Shown: one piece after another, positions 11,639-23,175 of the stretch
How positions within the stretch are numbered: position 1 is the first letter of the stretch
Layout of the letters: each line of letters begins with the position of its first letter
Assembly: GCA_037693485.1 (NCBI GenBank)
Contig: CM075354.1
Coordinates: 94,547,001 to 94,611,000, forward strand
Direction of reading: 5' to 3'
Length of the DNA stretch: 64,000 nt
Source: Kitagawia praeruptora
Taxonomy: Eukaryota > Streptophyta > Magnoliopsida > Apiales > Apiaceae
Notes under the pieces: generated by a model
Database searches by the model: none
Seen by the model: only the letters and a program-made list of their open reading frames with translations
What the model was told of the DNA's origin: nothing
Program-made: the position numbers and the translations under genes

Positions 11639-12355
11639 TTAAAGACTCGTAAAACTAGCCAAATTGTGAATCTGCTGCATGGGAAAATTGGAAGGTTTTG
11701 GCCCAAGTAAACCATCTTCAGAAATAATATATATACTCCTTATAAAGAAGATAACGTAATGCACCTGTATATTCTACGACTGTCGTTTGTATTTTTCTAC
11801 TTGTATATGGTCGAAGAGCTTCTCATCGTACGATTAACTTCAAGAGCAAGCAGTGTTATTTCAGTTGCATATTCTCTGTCCTTTATGATTTGCTTAAATG
11901 CTTTCGGCATCTTCTGTATTTTAGTGTCCTTTTGTGTGTTAGATCCTTGGCCGACAGCTTCGAGTTGGTGATGTAATCTAAACTTTTCCAGGTAATTTGT
12001 AGTTTATCTTTTACGAAGTTATAATTTATACAGTATATAACACTAATCTTTACTTTACCCTGTGTCCAAATATATATTGTGGACATGTTCATTCTCTTGT
12101 TCTGAGTAACGTAATCTATAACATCTTTGGTATAATTATCGTCCTAAACTAAGCAATTCTATATGTTTTAATTTTTTCTTATGTCCATGGCTACAGATTC
12201 CGATTCGAATCCAACCAATGACGACCCTTACAAAATAAATATGCTTCTCCACTTGAATATTATAAAGAGCACATGCACATTATGCATGTCTTCTCAGTAA
12301 ATTAAGTTCAGGATAATAATTAATTTCGTAGTTACTTTCAAAATAAATTGAGGCC
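11639..12355 (+). promoter_or_regulatory. Upstream region of the transporter gene
   Basis: No separate gene was found. An ATG-initiated frame at 12181-12300 (beginning MSMATDSDSN) ends in a stop. Splicing it through its only GT (12298) to the AG before 12367 would put a stop in frame, so it is not used as a coding exon here. It could lie in a 5' UTR. Confidence 0.4.
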
Positions 12356-15300
12356 ATGAAAATTGCAGATCCGACTGATGAAACTCAAGTTAGGCTTGAG
12401 GTTTGTATCTTCACTTTTCTTTGGCTGTGTATTTAAGTTCTGACATTACTTGCGATGATCTGTTGATCGATATTGCTTGGTATTAACTACGCATTCAGGG
12501 AAAATGTAGTGCAATGGCAGTATCATGGGTTCTCGGTGTTGGAGCACTAGCCTCGCGCAATAGTATTTTCACAATAGGGGATTACTACTACAAATTGTTT
12601 CCGGTAAGCTCTTCTATTATTTAATTAAGGGTATAACAGACGTAGTACAACTGTTAAATTGCAGCTGACCCCCTCTATTGAATACATAGGAAAATATTAC
12701 GTGGTGTGATATATTGCACTATATGTTTGCCAAGAACCGGACCCTTAAGTGAATGAGATATGAAAATTTCTAAAATTGTAGTCCGCCCGTATAAGTTTAC
12801 ACATGACCTGTAAGTACAAAATAATATTCTTATAACGAAAATTGAATTTGTGAGCTCGGAAAAGAATCTATGCATTTTCCCAAGAGCTTAAAAGTTCAGA
12901 CCGATGGACCCTTTGTACATGATTTCTAATTTACGGTTCAGCTTGTACTCGGAAACAATTGTACTAATTTATAGTAATGTTTTTGAAGGATTACCATCCA
13001 GACAGAGTACTCACCCTCGTATACCAGTCATTAGCATTAGCAACAATGGTACTTTTTACTCACAAAGAATCAAAAATAAACACCAGAAGACGCAACATGT
13101 CTGGTTACATACTTTTCTTTTTAACTACTTTGGCACTCGTACTGGTAAATACATCTGACTTTTTGCACATTTCTTCCCTGGATATATACTGGAATAAACA
13201 TTTGCATGACCATTATAGTCTTGCTGTACAGTTGGATTTAATTACATCAGGGAAAGGGGGCACTCAAAACTATATTGTTATCTGTGTATTTGTTGCTGCT
13301 TTCGGAGTAGCGGATGCTCATGTTCAAGGCGGTATGGTAGGAGACCTGTCTCTGATGTGCCCCGAGTTTGTCCAGGTGATCGATTAGAATGCATATTTAC
13401 AACGACAAGTCGCCCTATGTGGAGTTCCACTTTCTCAAATCAAATTGGGTTTGTACTAAATATAGCTTCTACAATTGAATCAAATATATCAATAACACGT
13501 GCATGTTTCAGTCGTTCTTTGGTGGTATGGCTGCATCAGGGGCCCTTACTTCTGCTCTCAGGCTAATCACAAAAGCAGCATTCGAAAAATCAGACAATGG
13601 TCTTCGGAAAGGAGCCAGTACGTACGTGAATTCCTTTTGCTTATAATAAACTCTAAAAGTTGGCACTCCCTCTAGTTTGCCAAAGGTGCAACCTCTCTAT
13701 GTGGTAGCTAGGGCCTAGTACATATACATTCTCAGTGTCCTCCCATGTACTCTTACTTTTATTATGATGTCATCTACTATATAACATATTTCTAATGCAA
13801 GTTACAAATGAAATCTAGTTGGTGTTACATTATAGTTGGTGGTACATTATCTTTTACTCTAGGCTATCTAATCGAACACAACCTTTAGGTAGATTTTGAG
13901 GCCCTTCACTCTAATGGATAGTGGTCTGGGGTTGATTCATAATTGTTGATTCTAACCAACGAATGTGAAGTTTTAAAAAAATCAACTAGTACAGTAAAAA
14001 GTTTTGGATGTTTGCAGAACATATGATTGCATTAGAGTAACCACATTGCATACATGAAGACTAACTTGAATACAATACCCTGCAGTATGGCAAGTCTAAA
14101 ACATTGATAAGATCTTGAACGACATCTCTGAGTTCACTTTGAGATTAAAATGATGTTCATATGACAGTCTTAATTTGCAGTCATGTTCCTTGCTATATCT
14201 ACTTTGTTGGAATTGTGCTGCATATATCTGTATGCATATGTCTTCCCTAATCTACCGGTTGTTAAGTACTACCGAACAAAAGCAGGGTTAGAAGGATCCA
14301 AGACTGTTTCATCTGACCTTGTGGCTGGTGGCATCCAAACAAAAGCAAGTGTAAGTGTCTTGTTTTTGTTTAGTCTCTCTGCATTCAAGAAATAACAGGG
14401 GATCAAATACCCAAAATTCCAACTTCCTACTTCTCTGATCTTTGTGCCCTTCCTCCATTCTCATTTTAAAGTAATTAACACACTACAACATATTATTTGC
14501 CGTATTGGGTTTAGTTCATTGAAGTACCATTAAGTAGAGTACTAGTTGGATATGTTTTGTTATATATTTTGCAGTACTCCAAAGGAGAACATATTGCAGA
14601 ATGTTAAGTAATCACTTCCCCTCAATCGTACGATACGTTTCGTACCGATTGACCCAAATATTTAAATTAAATAAATGGGGGTGGAGGGACTCGAACCTGA
14701 GATCCCTCTTAAACCGGGCTCTGATACCATGTTAAGTAATCAGGTCTTTAAATTAAATAAATGGGGGTGGAGGGACTCGAAACTGAGACCTCTCCTAAAT
14801 CGGGTTCTTATACCATGTTAAGTAATCAGCTCATCTAAAACCTTGAGGTGTTAGAGGAAAGTCCAACTGGATCTTTATATTATATTGTAACACAGAACAT
14901 ACAGTACTCCAGTTAGTACTTCATTTAAGCGTACATAACAGAACTTTTGGCATATTACATGAGTATATACTTTGCATTACATTTTGTTTGTTTCAGAAAC
15001 AGTTAAAGTATCTCTAAATATAGATCAATATGATTAAATCGGTAACAGGACCTTAATTCTCTAGTACCATATTGTTCATCATTAATTTGCACTACGTAGT
15101 ACATTTGCAATCAAATAACAACTTGTGGCACAGTATCAGTACAAATGAATTTTAAGTTTCCTAGGTGTAACCTCAATATAATTGGTTTGCTGATGTTGCC
15201 GGTATGGTTGAGTATAAATATAAGTCATGTAAATGATTAAGATACACAGGAAGTGCATAGAATTACAACTTGCGTGAACGTTGGAATTTGCAGGAACAGG

Positions 15301-16258
15301 TTGTTCTAAAACCTATGGAGAGGCTGAGAACAAAGGAATTGCTCTTTCAAAACATTGATTACGCAGTTGAAATATTTATGATATTTTTACTCAGTCTGTC
15401 AATTTTCCCAGGCTTCCTATACGAAAACACTGGTAAACATCAGTGGGGCTCGTGGTAAGTGTGAGCACCGTGTAACACTAATAATAAGTAAATTTGAGTT
15501 GATCTCTACAGAGAGTACTTGGAAGTGTAACTGACAGATTGCATCCTTAGACTTCACCAACTCATTCCGTATCCTACATTATTTATAGGCACAACCATGT
15601 AAATAATTGTTCAAGTACCATGCTAAAAGGAAACATACTTGGAAGTATTATGTTAATCTGTCTCATTACAATTTACAAATAACTTTAAACGCAAAAACTC
15701 ATTAAAATTGACTAATTGGTTCCAGGTACCCACTAGTTCTTATTGCAGTATTTAATTTGCTGGATCTAATTGGACGATACATGCCTTTGATAAATATCAT
15801 CAAGATGGAGAGTCGAAAAAGTCTTCTGCTTGCAACATTATCTCGAGTCTTACTTATTCCAGCATTTCATTTTGCTGCAAAATATGGCAATCCTGCGTTG
15901 ATGATATCACTTGTATCATTCTTGGGGTTAAGCAATGGGTATCTAACCGTATGTGTAATGACAGTGGCTCCTAAAGGCTACAAGGTGTGTTAACTTAAGA
16001 ATTTATATTATCTCTATATTGATTCTCGCAATACATGGTTAGACTAATCAACGAGTCCGGATCCTCTATCCCCTTCTTCACGCCCCTTGCTCTTTTTGTA
16101 TTAAAAGAGTGCCCTGACGGGACCATTTTAATAAAAATAATGTTTTTAATCGTTTTCAGGGTCCAGAGCAAAATGCATTGGGAAATTTACTAGTATTATG
16201 CCTTTTAGGCGGAATATTTGCAGGCGTATCACTTGATTGGCTGTGGATTCTTGACTGA
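12356..16258 (+). CDS. Equilibrative nucleoside transporter (SLC29 family), 9 exons, 414 aa
   Basis: Integral-membrane carrier moving nucleosides or nucleobases, of the plant ENT2/3/4/6/7 type. Exons: 12356-12400, 12499-12603, 12989-13144, 13232-13375, 13512-13617, 14181-14350, 15294-15454, 15726-15984, 16160-16258. All introns are GT-AG and the phases join into one frame of 1245 nt. Visible family signatures are WVLG in helix 1, TIGDYYYKLFPDYHPDRV, GDLSLMCPEFVQ (residues 139-150), ALTSALRLITKAAFEKS, NIDYAV and SIFPGFLYENTG. The C-terminal end has YLTVCVMTVAPKGYKGPEQN and GVSLDWLW. Length matches the usual 410-420 aa. The start at 12356 is the only ATG that gives an open exon joined to RLEGK. 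Odd point: residue 35 is Arg (CGC) where the family has the helix-1 Trp of the SWNS motif. An AATAAA lies at 16432. Confidence 0.9.
14661..14832 (-). repeat. Tandem pair of tRNA-like (SINE-type) units in transporter intron 6
   Basis: Two 86-bp units (14661-14746 and 14747-14832) differ at a handful of positions. On the minus strand each begins with CTGATTACTTAACATGGTAT and carries AGGTTCGAGTCCCTCC, a pol III B-box-like stretch; unit 2 has one change within the box. They lie within a spliced intron and interrupt no exon. Confidence 0.6.
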
Positions 16259-16447
16259 AACAACTACAGTTATGGTGGATCCAAGTTCATGCTTTATAGT
16301 GCAATAGAGATGTTAAGTGTATGCATATAACGAAATTAAGTGGAAAATTGGCTATCTGATCCGCAAGAAAGCAACTGTTGTTTATATATCACAAATGAAT
16401 AATGATCAGCAACATCCAATCCTGGAAACATAATAAATTTATAAGTA

Positions 16448-16566
16448 TTTTATATACAAGCTCAAAAATAGTTGAAGTTTCTAATGTAAAAACTGGATAA
16501 TGTTAGTGATATTACAATAATTTCCCTTAATTGTACCGACATATGTATTGCTAGCAAATTGCACTT
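16448..16566 (+). repeat. 119-bp direct repeat, left copy
   Basis: It is identical base for base to 17960-18078. It lies about 190 bp after the transporter stop codon, so it is probably 3' UTR or 3' flank of that gene. Together with the right copy it brackets a 1393-bp insert. Confidence 0.9.
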
Positions 16567-17959
16567 AAATAGAGACTACAGATCCTTTGATTCTTATTAT
16601 TGTTTGTCTTTCTGCAGGGAAAAAAAGAGGAAAAGGGTAATGACCATATCAAGTACCACTAGCGATTCATCGTCGCAAAACAACATCAGAACAGATCCGG
16701 AAACTCTCGAGAAATCTTTGACAAACTTGCAAATCAACATGCGTGCATTGGCCGGAAAAATTGAAGAGTTGATGGCCGCCTTTGAAAGCTTCTCAGAACA
16801 ATTCAAAGCTAATCACAATATGTTGCTGGAAGACATGGAAGAATTGAAGGGCCTCGCTATAAATATCGACAACAGCTTCCACCAGAATTGAAGCGTTAGA
16901 CTTTTTTTCCTGCTTTTATTTTGGTGTTAAACTGCAATTGAATGCTTATGTTTATCGTTTGAACTATTGAAGTCTACGCTAACAGATGATACATGCATCT
17001 GTTGAAAATCAGTATTGGAATATTTTAATTAAGCCTTTTGTAATTAACTCTGGGATCTACTTTTGCTTAGTCTGTTTGATATATGGATGACTATGTTTGC
17101 TCTATACTCCTATCTTTGATGCTATCAATATCATACATTTATGGAACAACATGTTTGTTTCTCTGCATAAATATCATATATGAATTTGCTCAGTAATTTA
17201 GATTGTTACTCTTGGCATCGATTTGCTAAGTGATTTAGATTCTTCTGATATCTGCTGTGCTAGCTGATTCAAAGATCTGATGCAAGTCATGTTTTGTAAA
17301 TTTTCAATGTTTTTCAATACTAAAGTATCACTATTTTCATGTAATTGTTAAATTGCCAACTAAAGTTAGAGATCCTAGCAAACTATATTTTAGAAAATAT
17401 TGTTCATGTTCGTTGAATTTTAACTTCAACTTTAGTAAACAAAATATTGATGCACATCCTTCCTGTCAATGTTTGACCTATCTACTCTATAACACGTATA
17501 GTTTATACAATACATGATGCTAATTCAATGTTCACAGAAAGTTAGAAACAGACAATGCTAATTGAATGCTTATAGGAAGTTACCATAGATTCTAATAAGA
17601 AGTTATCAATTTCTTTATAAGATATAGTAAAAAATTTCTCCTATTAGCAGTTCAAACTATTTTCTGTCAAGAACTAATTACTTCAAAGATTAGGATCTCT
17701 TTCTACATAGTTGTATAGACGATAGAGTTTTGCATTTTCATACTACTCTGCTGACAGCAAAAAAGATGAATGTATGCAAATAAATTAGATGGTTTTCTGC
17801 CACTATTACAATTGCATCTTGGAAAAACAAAAAATATTGAGCATGTAATGAACAAATACTTGAAATATATGATAAAGCAATTCGATCTTTAAACCAAATA
17901 AATCAATAATCGATTACTTTTTAACAAGTAGACGACCGCGGCAGCGGGCACAATCCTAG
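16567..17959 (+). mobile_element. 1393-bp insert between perfect 119-bp direct repeats, Helitron-like right end
   Basis: The right edge is a CCGC/GCGG mini-hairpin (17937-17948), then GCACAAT and CTAG (17956-17959) followed by T, which fits a Helitron 3' terminus. The left edge lacks the expected TC after A. Instead the insert starts directly after the left 119-bp repeat. It carries a splice-acceptor-like TTTCTGCAG (near 16618), a small ORF and 1 kb of AT-rich DNA. A captured gene tail carried by a Helitron or by break repair is plausible. Confidence 0.5.
16640..16891 (+). CDS. Small coiled-coil protein or gene tail, 83 aa
   Basis: The frame begins ATGACCATATCAAGT and ends TGA at 16889-16891. 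The first 20 residues are Ser/Thr/Asn/Gln-rich and probably disordered. From about residue 22 heptad-like spacing runs to the end (LEKSLTNLQINM, IEELMAAFESF, MLLEDMEELKG), so a helix or coiled coil is expected. The frame stays open upstream to a polypyrimidine tract and CAG at about 16617-16619, so this may be the last exon of a captured gene, not an independent gene. GC content and codon use look more gene-like than the flanks. I do not recognise the family. It could also be a chance frame. Confidence 0.45.
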   Translation: MTISSTTSDSSSQNNIRTDPETLEKSLTNLQINMRALAGKIEELMAAFESFSEQFKANHNMLLEDMEELKGLAINIDNSFHQN

Positions 17960-18078
17960 TTTTATATACAAGCTCAAAAATAGTTGAAGTTTCTAATGTA
18001 AAAACTGGATAATGTTAGTGATATTACAATAATTTCCCTTAATTGTACCGACATATGTATTGCTAGCAAATTGCACTT
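17960..18078 (+). repeat. 119-bp direct repeat, right copy
   Basis: Perfect copy of 16448-16566. Beyond it the two flanks diverge (GTATTTTTTTT here, AAATAGAGACT after the left copy). Confidence 0.9.
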
Positions 18079-18595
18079 GTATTTTTTTTCGAAAATTAAA
18101 AAAGTTGAGACTGTTAAAATATATACGTGTATTATCAATCAATATCAATCAATCAATATATTCTAAATTTGTGCTAGCATTGAGTTTTCCAAATAACTTA
18201 AACTACCCTTCCTTTTTTTTTCTTTTTACATAACTTCACATACTTTTTGATCTTTTTACTCTCAACCGGATCATCCAAGTAAAAACGGATTATATCCATC
18301 CTTTTTCAAGTGTTTTTACACTCAAAATGGATGACCTATATAGAAATGGGTTTCATCGATCTCAAATTTTCTTTACGTCAATTATAACTGATTGAATAGG
18401 TAACTTCATTTTTTTTCTCCTCATTCCTCCACGTTTCCTTCTAATCTGTTATTTTTAAATTTAAAACCCTGATTTTGTGGTCACATCTTTGGAAACTACT
18501 TATCAGAATAGAAATACATTGTATCAAAAATTCGTCGCAGTCTTGAAAGCTTCAGTTTTACTTTGTATCAAAACTACTGATCAGAACAGAAAGTG
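18079..18595. other. AT-rich DNA, no gene seen
   Basis: A short internal repeat (GATC-TTTTTACTCTCAA and GTTTTTACACTCAAAATGG, near 18250-18330) is present, but no coding signal. Confidence 0.5.
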
Positions 18596-18907
18596 TTAAT
18601 TATTTTTGTTTGATTTTCCTATCATTTTTTGTCTAATCATATTTTGATTTTGCTTTTGCAGGATGAAGAAAGTGATCAGAAATACAGAAATCGCAGGTTA
18701 GAGATTGAGTTTTACTCTTAATCAAGCCGGTTCAAAGATGAAGACGATGCATTAATTATTTTTGTTTGATTTTCCTATCATTTTTTGTCTAATCATATTT
18801 TGATTTTGCTTTTGTAGGATGAAGAAAGTGATCAGAAATACAGAAATCGCAGGTTAGAGATTGAGTTTTACTCTTAATCAAGCCGGTTCAAAGATGAAGA
18901 CGATGCA
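18596..18907 (+). repeat. 156-bp tandem duplication
   Basis: Copies 18596-18751 and 18752-18907 match except for one C/T (GCTTTTGCAG against GCTTTTGTAG). Each contains an intron-end-like pyrimidine tract plus AG and then GATGAAGAAAGTGATCAGAA, so the duplicated unit may be an intron-exon junction of a captured gene fragment. Confidence 0.9.
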
Positions 18908-19126
18908 ATGGTAAAAGTACGATTCTTAAGAAGGAATCTTGGAATGAGCGTACAATTTAGCATAGTTCAGACCCTTTTAATGTAGTAACTCCACTAAGTA
19001 TTTGTTGTAATGCCCAAATGAAAGTCCTGCATATTCTAACACGTACTGTAATTGTAGTTAAAGATATAAGTTTTGTAGTATCTTCTGTATACATATTCTA
19101 CTATATTATTTGTTTTTTTTTTGTAG

Positions 19127-20030
19127 ATTATATGTTAGTTTCTATAAAGATAATTTCAAGTTCATGGTAAGAAGGAAATACACTAGGTTTGATTATGATA
19201 TTGTAAAATCTGATGATGGTTTGAGGTACATGGTTTACAATAGATGGGGAAGGGTTGGTATTAAGGGTAAGATAAATTACATGGTCCTTATACATCACTA
19301 GAGTGTGCTATCCAGGAGTTCGAACATATGTCAAGACTAAAAACCATTTGGTCCAATCGTAAAGACTTTGTTATCCAAAGTGCTACAGATGGCACTGAAA
19401 CAGACAAGAAATCAGATGTGAGTTTCTTTAATATTTATGTATACTTGGTTAATTAGTAGCTAAATTTGGAATTCACCTTTCTACTTAATATATTTTGGTG
19501 TTTTTATTTTGGTGCCATGCTTCTCATGTCATATAATATGATAAATTATTAAGAGGAAGGAACATCCAGAATAAAATGAAAAATAAATAAATTAGGATTA
19601 CCTATGTTTCAATGATTGAATTCGTCTGCCTCTTTTCATTTTGTTTTTGTTTTGGAAAAGCACTCCTTTTGAATTGACTTTTCTGTAACTGACATACAAC
19701 CTCGAGAAACTAAGTTGGAAGCCCGCGTAGCTAGGTTTATGTCTTTCTGTTACTTCATATTATTCCAATTGTATAAGGTTATCACCTATGCAGTTATGTT
19801 ATGCGACAGACCAATAATTGAGATTTCTACTAGCTATCACCCTGTTGAATCTCTAAATTGTGAAATTTCCTATGCTCATTATCTTCTAATCTTTACTTTG
19901 TTTATGAATAATGTGTTTTATTCCATTTATTAGTTTCACTTCCTCCCTTTTCAAAACCATCTTATTTATTCTGTTGTAGGATATAAGGCTGATACGTTTC
20001 CACTTGGTAAGCTAAGCAGGTCGATAATTT
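19127..20030 (+). pseudogene. PARP2: PARP2-like gene fragment (WGR domain plus start of regulatory domain)
   Basis: Two pieces on the + strand resemble plant poly(ADP-ribose) polymerase 2. From 19127, after a TTTTTTGTAG acceptor, the frame reads YMVYNRWGRVGIKG and then, one base out of register, DKLHGPYTSLECAIQEFE and KTIWSNRKDFV to about 19418; these are hallmarks of the WGR domain. A second piece near 19979-20030 reads GYKADTFPLGKLSRSI, matching the helical regulatory domain that follows WGR in PARP2. One base appears lost between KG and DKL (a CAA codon reduced to AA), which breaks the frame. No catalytic domain follows. Domain order and splice-like borders suggest a captured or degenerate genomic copy, not a processed one. 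Confidence 0.7.
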
Positions 20031-23000
20031 CTTATGTCATCTCTTTTCTTTAGATCTATACCAAAATGTTTAGAATTAAATGTCAACGTTGATTTTTAAA
20101 ATTATTACTTATTAGACTGCTATTATTACTTACTAGACTTCAATATCAATCTACTATAAATATTGTTTAAAAAAGGATTATTAGTTCCCTTTCCCCTTTG
20201 GATACGTATTAGCTGATTTTATGCTTTACACAGATATATGTATGTCGAGATTATATACTTACAAGTCAAAACTTTATCTACAGATCCGTACTTATTCCAA
20301 ATGGGTAATAAATGGAGAGTATGATTGGCTTCCTAATTGCTGCAAGTGTCATTAATTATGTGCTTGAAGAAGGGACTGACAGACAAACAACACGTTCGGG
20401 TTGCTTACGTATGTGATCTAAAGCGCTCATGCAAGTGTTGTGCATATGTACCTTTATATATTGAATTTATGCAAAATAACCTATTTTCTTTATTGATCAA
20501 TGTAGACGTAATACATACAAGCTGTTTGGTTTCACATATTAAAGATTTTTATCCTCATACGGCTCTGCTAGATATGTTTGTCCAGCATGGGCAACTTCGG
20601 TGAGGTCCTCTTTGACCAGTTTTATTATTTTCATTGGAGTTAGAAATATAATAGTTGTATTGGTAACTATGTAGGTGAGCATATAATGAATTTTCTTAAA
20701 TTTTGTCAATTAAGAAAATTGTATGTAGGATGTGAGAAAATAGAATAGAGAAGAGGGGTAGAGAACTATGTTTATTGGCCCTGTTGTTTTACTATGATCT
20801 CAGATTAATATAGAGAGAACATTTATGTAATAAGTAGTAAAGTAACGACTAGATTACTTATACTTGCTTAAATTTCAGAAAATAGCAGTTCTGATCTTTG
20901 GTCCTGTGATGTTTTGTGTATGGTTGTAGGCATTTTATTGAGTAGTTGCTACATACCTGACAATATGAAGTGAGAAGAGCGTAAAGTGTTAATATTAAAA
21001 TCTTCAGGAGTCTGTTCTGATTATTAATACTAAGTTTCTTTTCTTTTCTAAAATGCTTATTGCAAAAGCCAAGTATAAATAAAATAAGATAAATCATATG
21101 AATGATCAATGTAGAGACGTTGAGAAAGAGATGATGCGAACATCTCTACTTGCACCAAAGAACAAATTTGTACAAAATAAGGATATATTGTTTTGGGTAA
21201 CACCATCTGGGAAGCCTCTACTCTTTAACTGTTAGCTGAGAGTTAGAACCTGACAAGAGACACGCCATTGTTTTTGCTTATATAGTAAAATTGCAGGAGT
21301 AGGGAGTAGTTCCTAAATGGGTTATTTTTTTTAGAACTCCTCGACGGGTTCCCTTTTTTTTTTTTTTGAGAACTTCTATACGGGTTCCTTTAATTGTAAG
21401 CTATATTTATTTAGTTATCCTCGACCTCATTCATAATGATCTAAAGGTATTTTGGGGTTTAGAAAAAAAGCGGCTTGCTCATCTCCTATTCAAATTAATA
21501 AACTGTGAGATTTCATTTTTCTAACTACCAACACATGTATGTATTCCTGTCCTAAATAAATAATACAAACTATTTGTAATACGGCTTACGGTTACTGTTT
21601 GTTTATACACTTGAGAGTTATGATATATTGTAAGTTGTTCTTTGCGGTTTTTGCAGGTTTGTACTCAATCCTGCTCACTGAACTCATGTCATCTGTTTGT
21701 AAACAACGATTTCCTGTGGATTTGAGACATGTTTCCAAGATTTTGAGAAAGAGAAATGAATATATGTTGCTGTGATGGCATAAAGTGCACAGAGATGTCG
21801 TACCCATACATAAGCACTTGAGCACTGTATTGCAAAAGTGTCAGTGTTATCTGAGATTAAATTTGACTTGCATGAAACTCTGTAAATAGCTTTTTAGTTA
21901 AACCTTCATTGTATATATGTATTTTCTTATTGTATGCATGTCTTTTACAAAAATTGTTACGGAATTATTAGTTTTGTGTTTTGAATTAATGATAGAATCA
22001 GTGGATGTCATTTTTTATGGCTTTTTAAAATTATGTCTTACCTTTTTAACTACATGGCATGTAGAGAATTGATGTTGAAATTGAACATAATCACCTTTGT
22101 ACTTTGCCTCTTCCATTTTAGTTTTTTAAAATTCGATTGCAATTTTGGTATACAAATCCTATATAAGATAACATTATTACATGTACAATTTTTAATGCAA
22201 GGGGATTTAATAAAGTAGCTAACATCAGCATCAAGTGACAGAGTAATCAATAAAACCTAAATGTGTAAAAAACAATTCAAAAATGTAAGTTTTTTTATAT
22301 AAATAAATTTAACACCTAATGAAAAGCTATTTTTTAATCGAATTATTATGTTGTTTATTTTTTTTAATAAGATTGTTTAATTTATACATACCGGAACATA
22401 CTTTTAGAACCTTTTAAGAAACATGACAAAAATGATCTTGAGAACCTTTTAATGATTTATAGGATCAATTTCAACACCTGATTTATATTTATATTCTTAA
22501 TCACAAAAATACTCAAATAAATTAATTAGTTATTTTTGTCTATCAAATAAATTACATTTAAAATTATTTATGTATGTCAAATAAATTAATTAGTTATTTT
22601 TGTTAATATAAAAGAGTCTAGAGATTGCATTGGATTGACGTCGAAAGAGGCATATAATTTATCATATAAAATTATTTAAAAAAATTGTAGTAACTTATTT
22701 AATGTTGCAATATTTTTTCTATAATTATTGTGAATGATTATAGTAACTTACTTAATGTTATATAAATTATTTAATTATATAATTTTACTTTTTTACCGTT
22801 TTTAAACTAACATAATTTTGATTCTTTTTTTTTTTGCTAATTAACGTAATTTTGATTCAATTTTAATTTTGTGGTTGTTTGATAAAACTTGCTTATTAAC
22901 GGTATGATTTTTTTTTAAAACTAATAGTTCATAAGTATCACTAATGCGACTGTGTTTTAATAATTATAATTATATAAATTATTTTATCCGTCAAATTTAA

Positions 23001-23145
23001 TATAATCTTGATCGTCTAAATTTAAAATATTCAATTTATTTCTTTGTGTCATTTCAATTTTAATTAATGTCCTATTAAAATATTACAATTTTTTAAAATT
23101 ATAATAAGATAAATCAAGTATATGTGTTTTTTTCGTTAATATAAA
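20031..23145. other. AT-rich DNA, no gene supported
   Basis: Several short frames exist (for example 20337-20603, 20858-21109, 21592-21825) but none shows a family motif, codon bias or splice context. A short repeat, GAAC(T)TC-T-CGGGTTCC, occurs at about 21330 and 21375. This may hold more of the decayed gene fragment upstream, but I see nothing I can name. Confidence 0.5.
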
Positions 23146-23154
23146 CGCGTCGAG

Positions 23155-23175
23155 GTGTCGCCGTGAGGCGACGCC
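23155..23175. repeat. GC-rich 9-bp inverted repeat in AT-rich DNA
   Basis: GGTGTCGCC and GGCGACGCC pair around GTGA with one G-T mismatch. The surrounding kilobase is very AT-rich. It may be a terminal hairpin of a decayed transposable element; a CTAGTT follows 120 bp later (23294), too far for a canonical Helitron end. Confidence 0.4.

Noticed and set aside
12181..12300. Possible first exon of the transporter starting MSMATDSD
   Set aside because: It ends in a stop and its only GT donor would splice to a premature stop; the ATG at 12356 gives a clean start.
13884..13965. tRNA-like stretch in transporter intron 5
   Set aside because: Only a weak B-box-like GGGTTGATTC; no A box at proper spacing.
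21330..21395. Duplicated CGGGTTCC with poly(T)
   Set aside because: Short, no boundaries; could be simple sequence.
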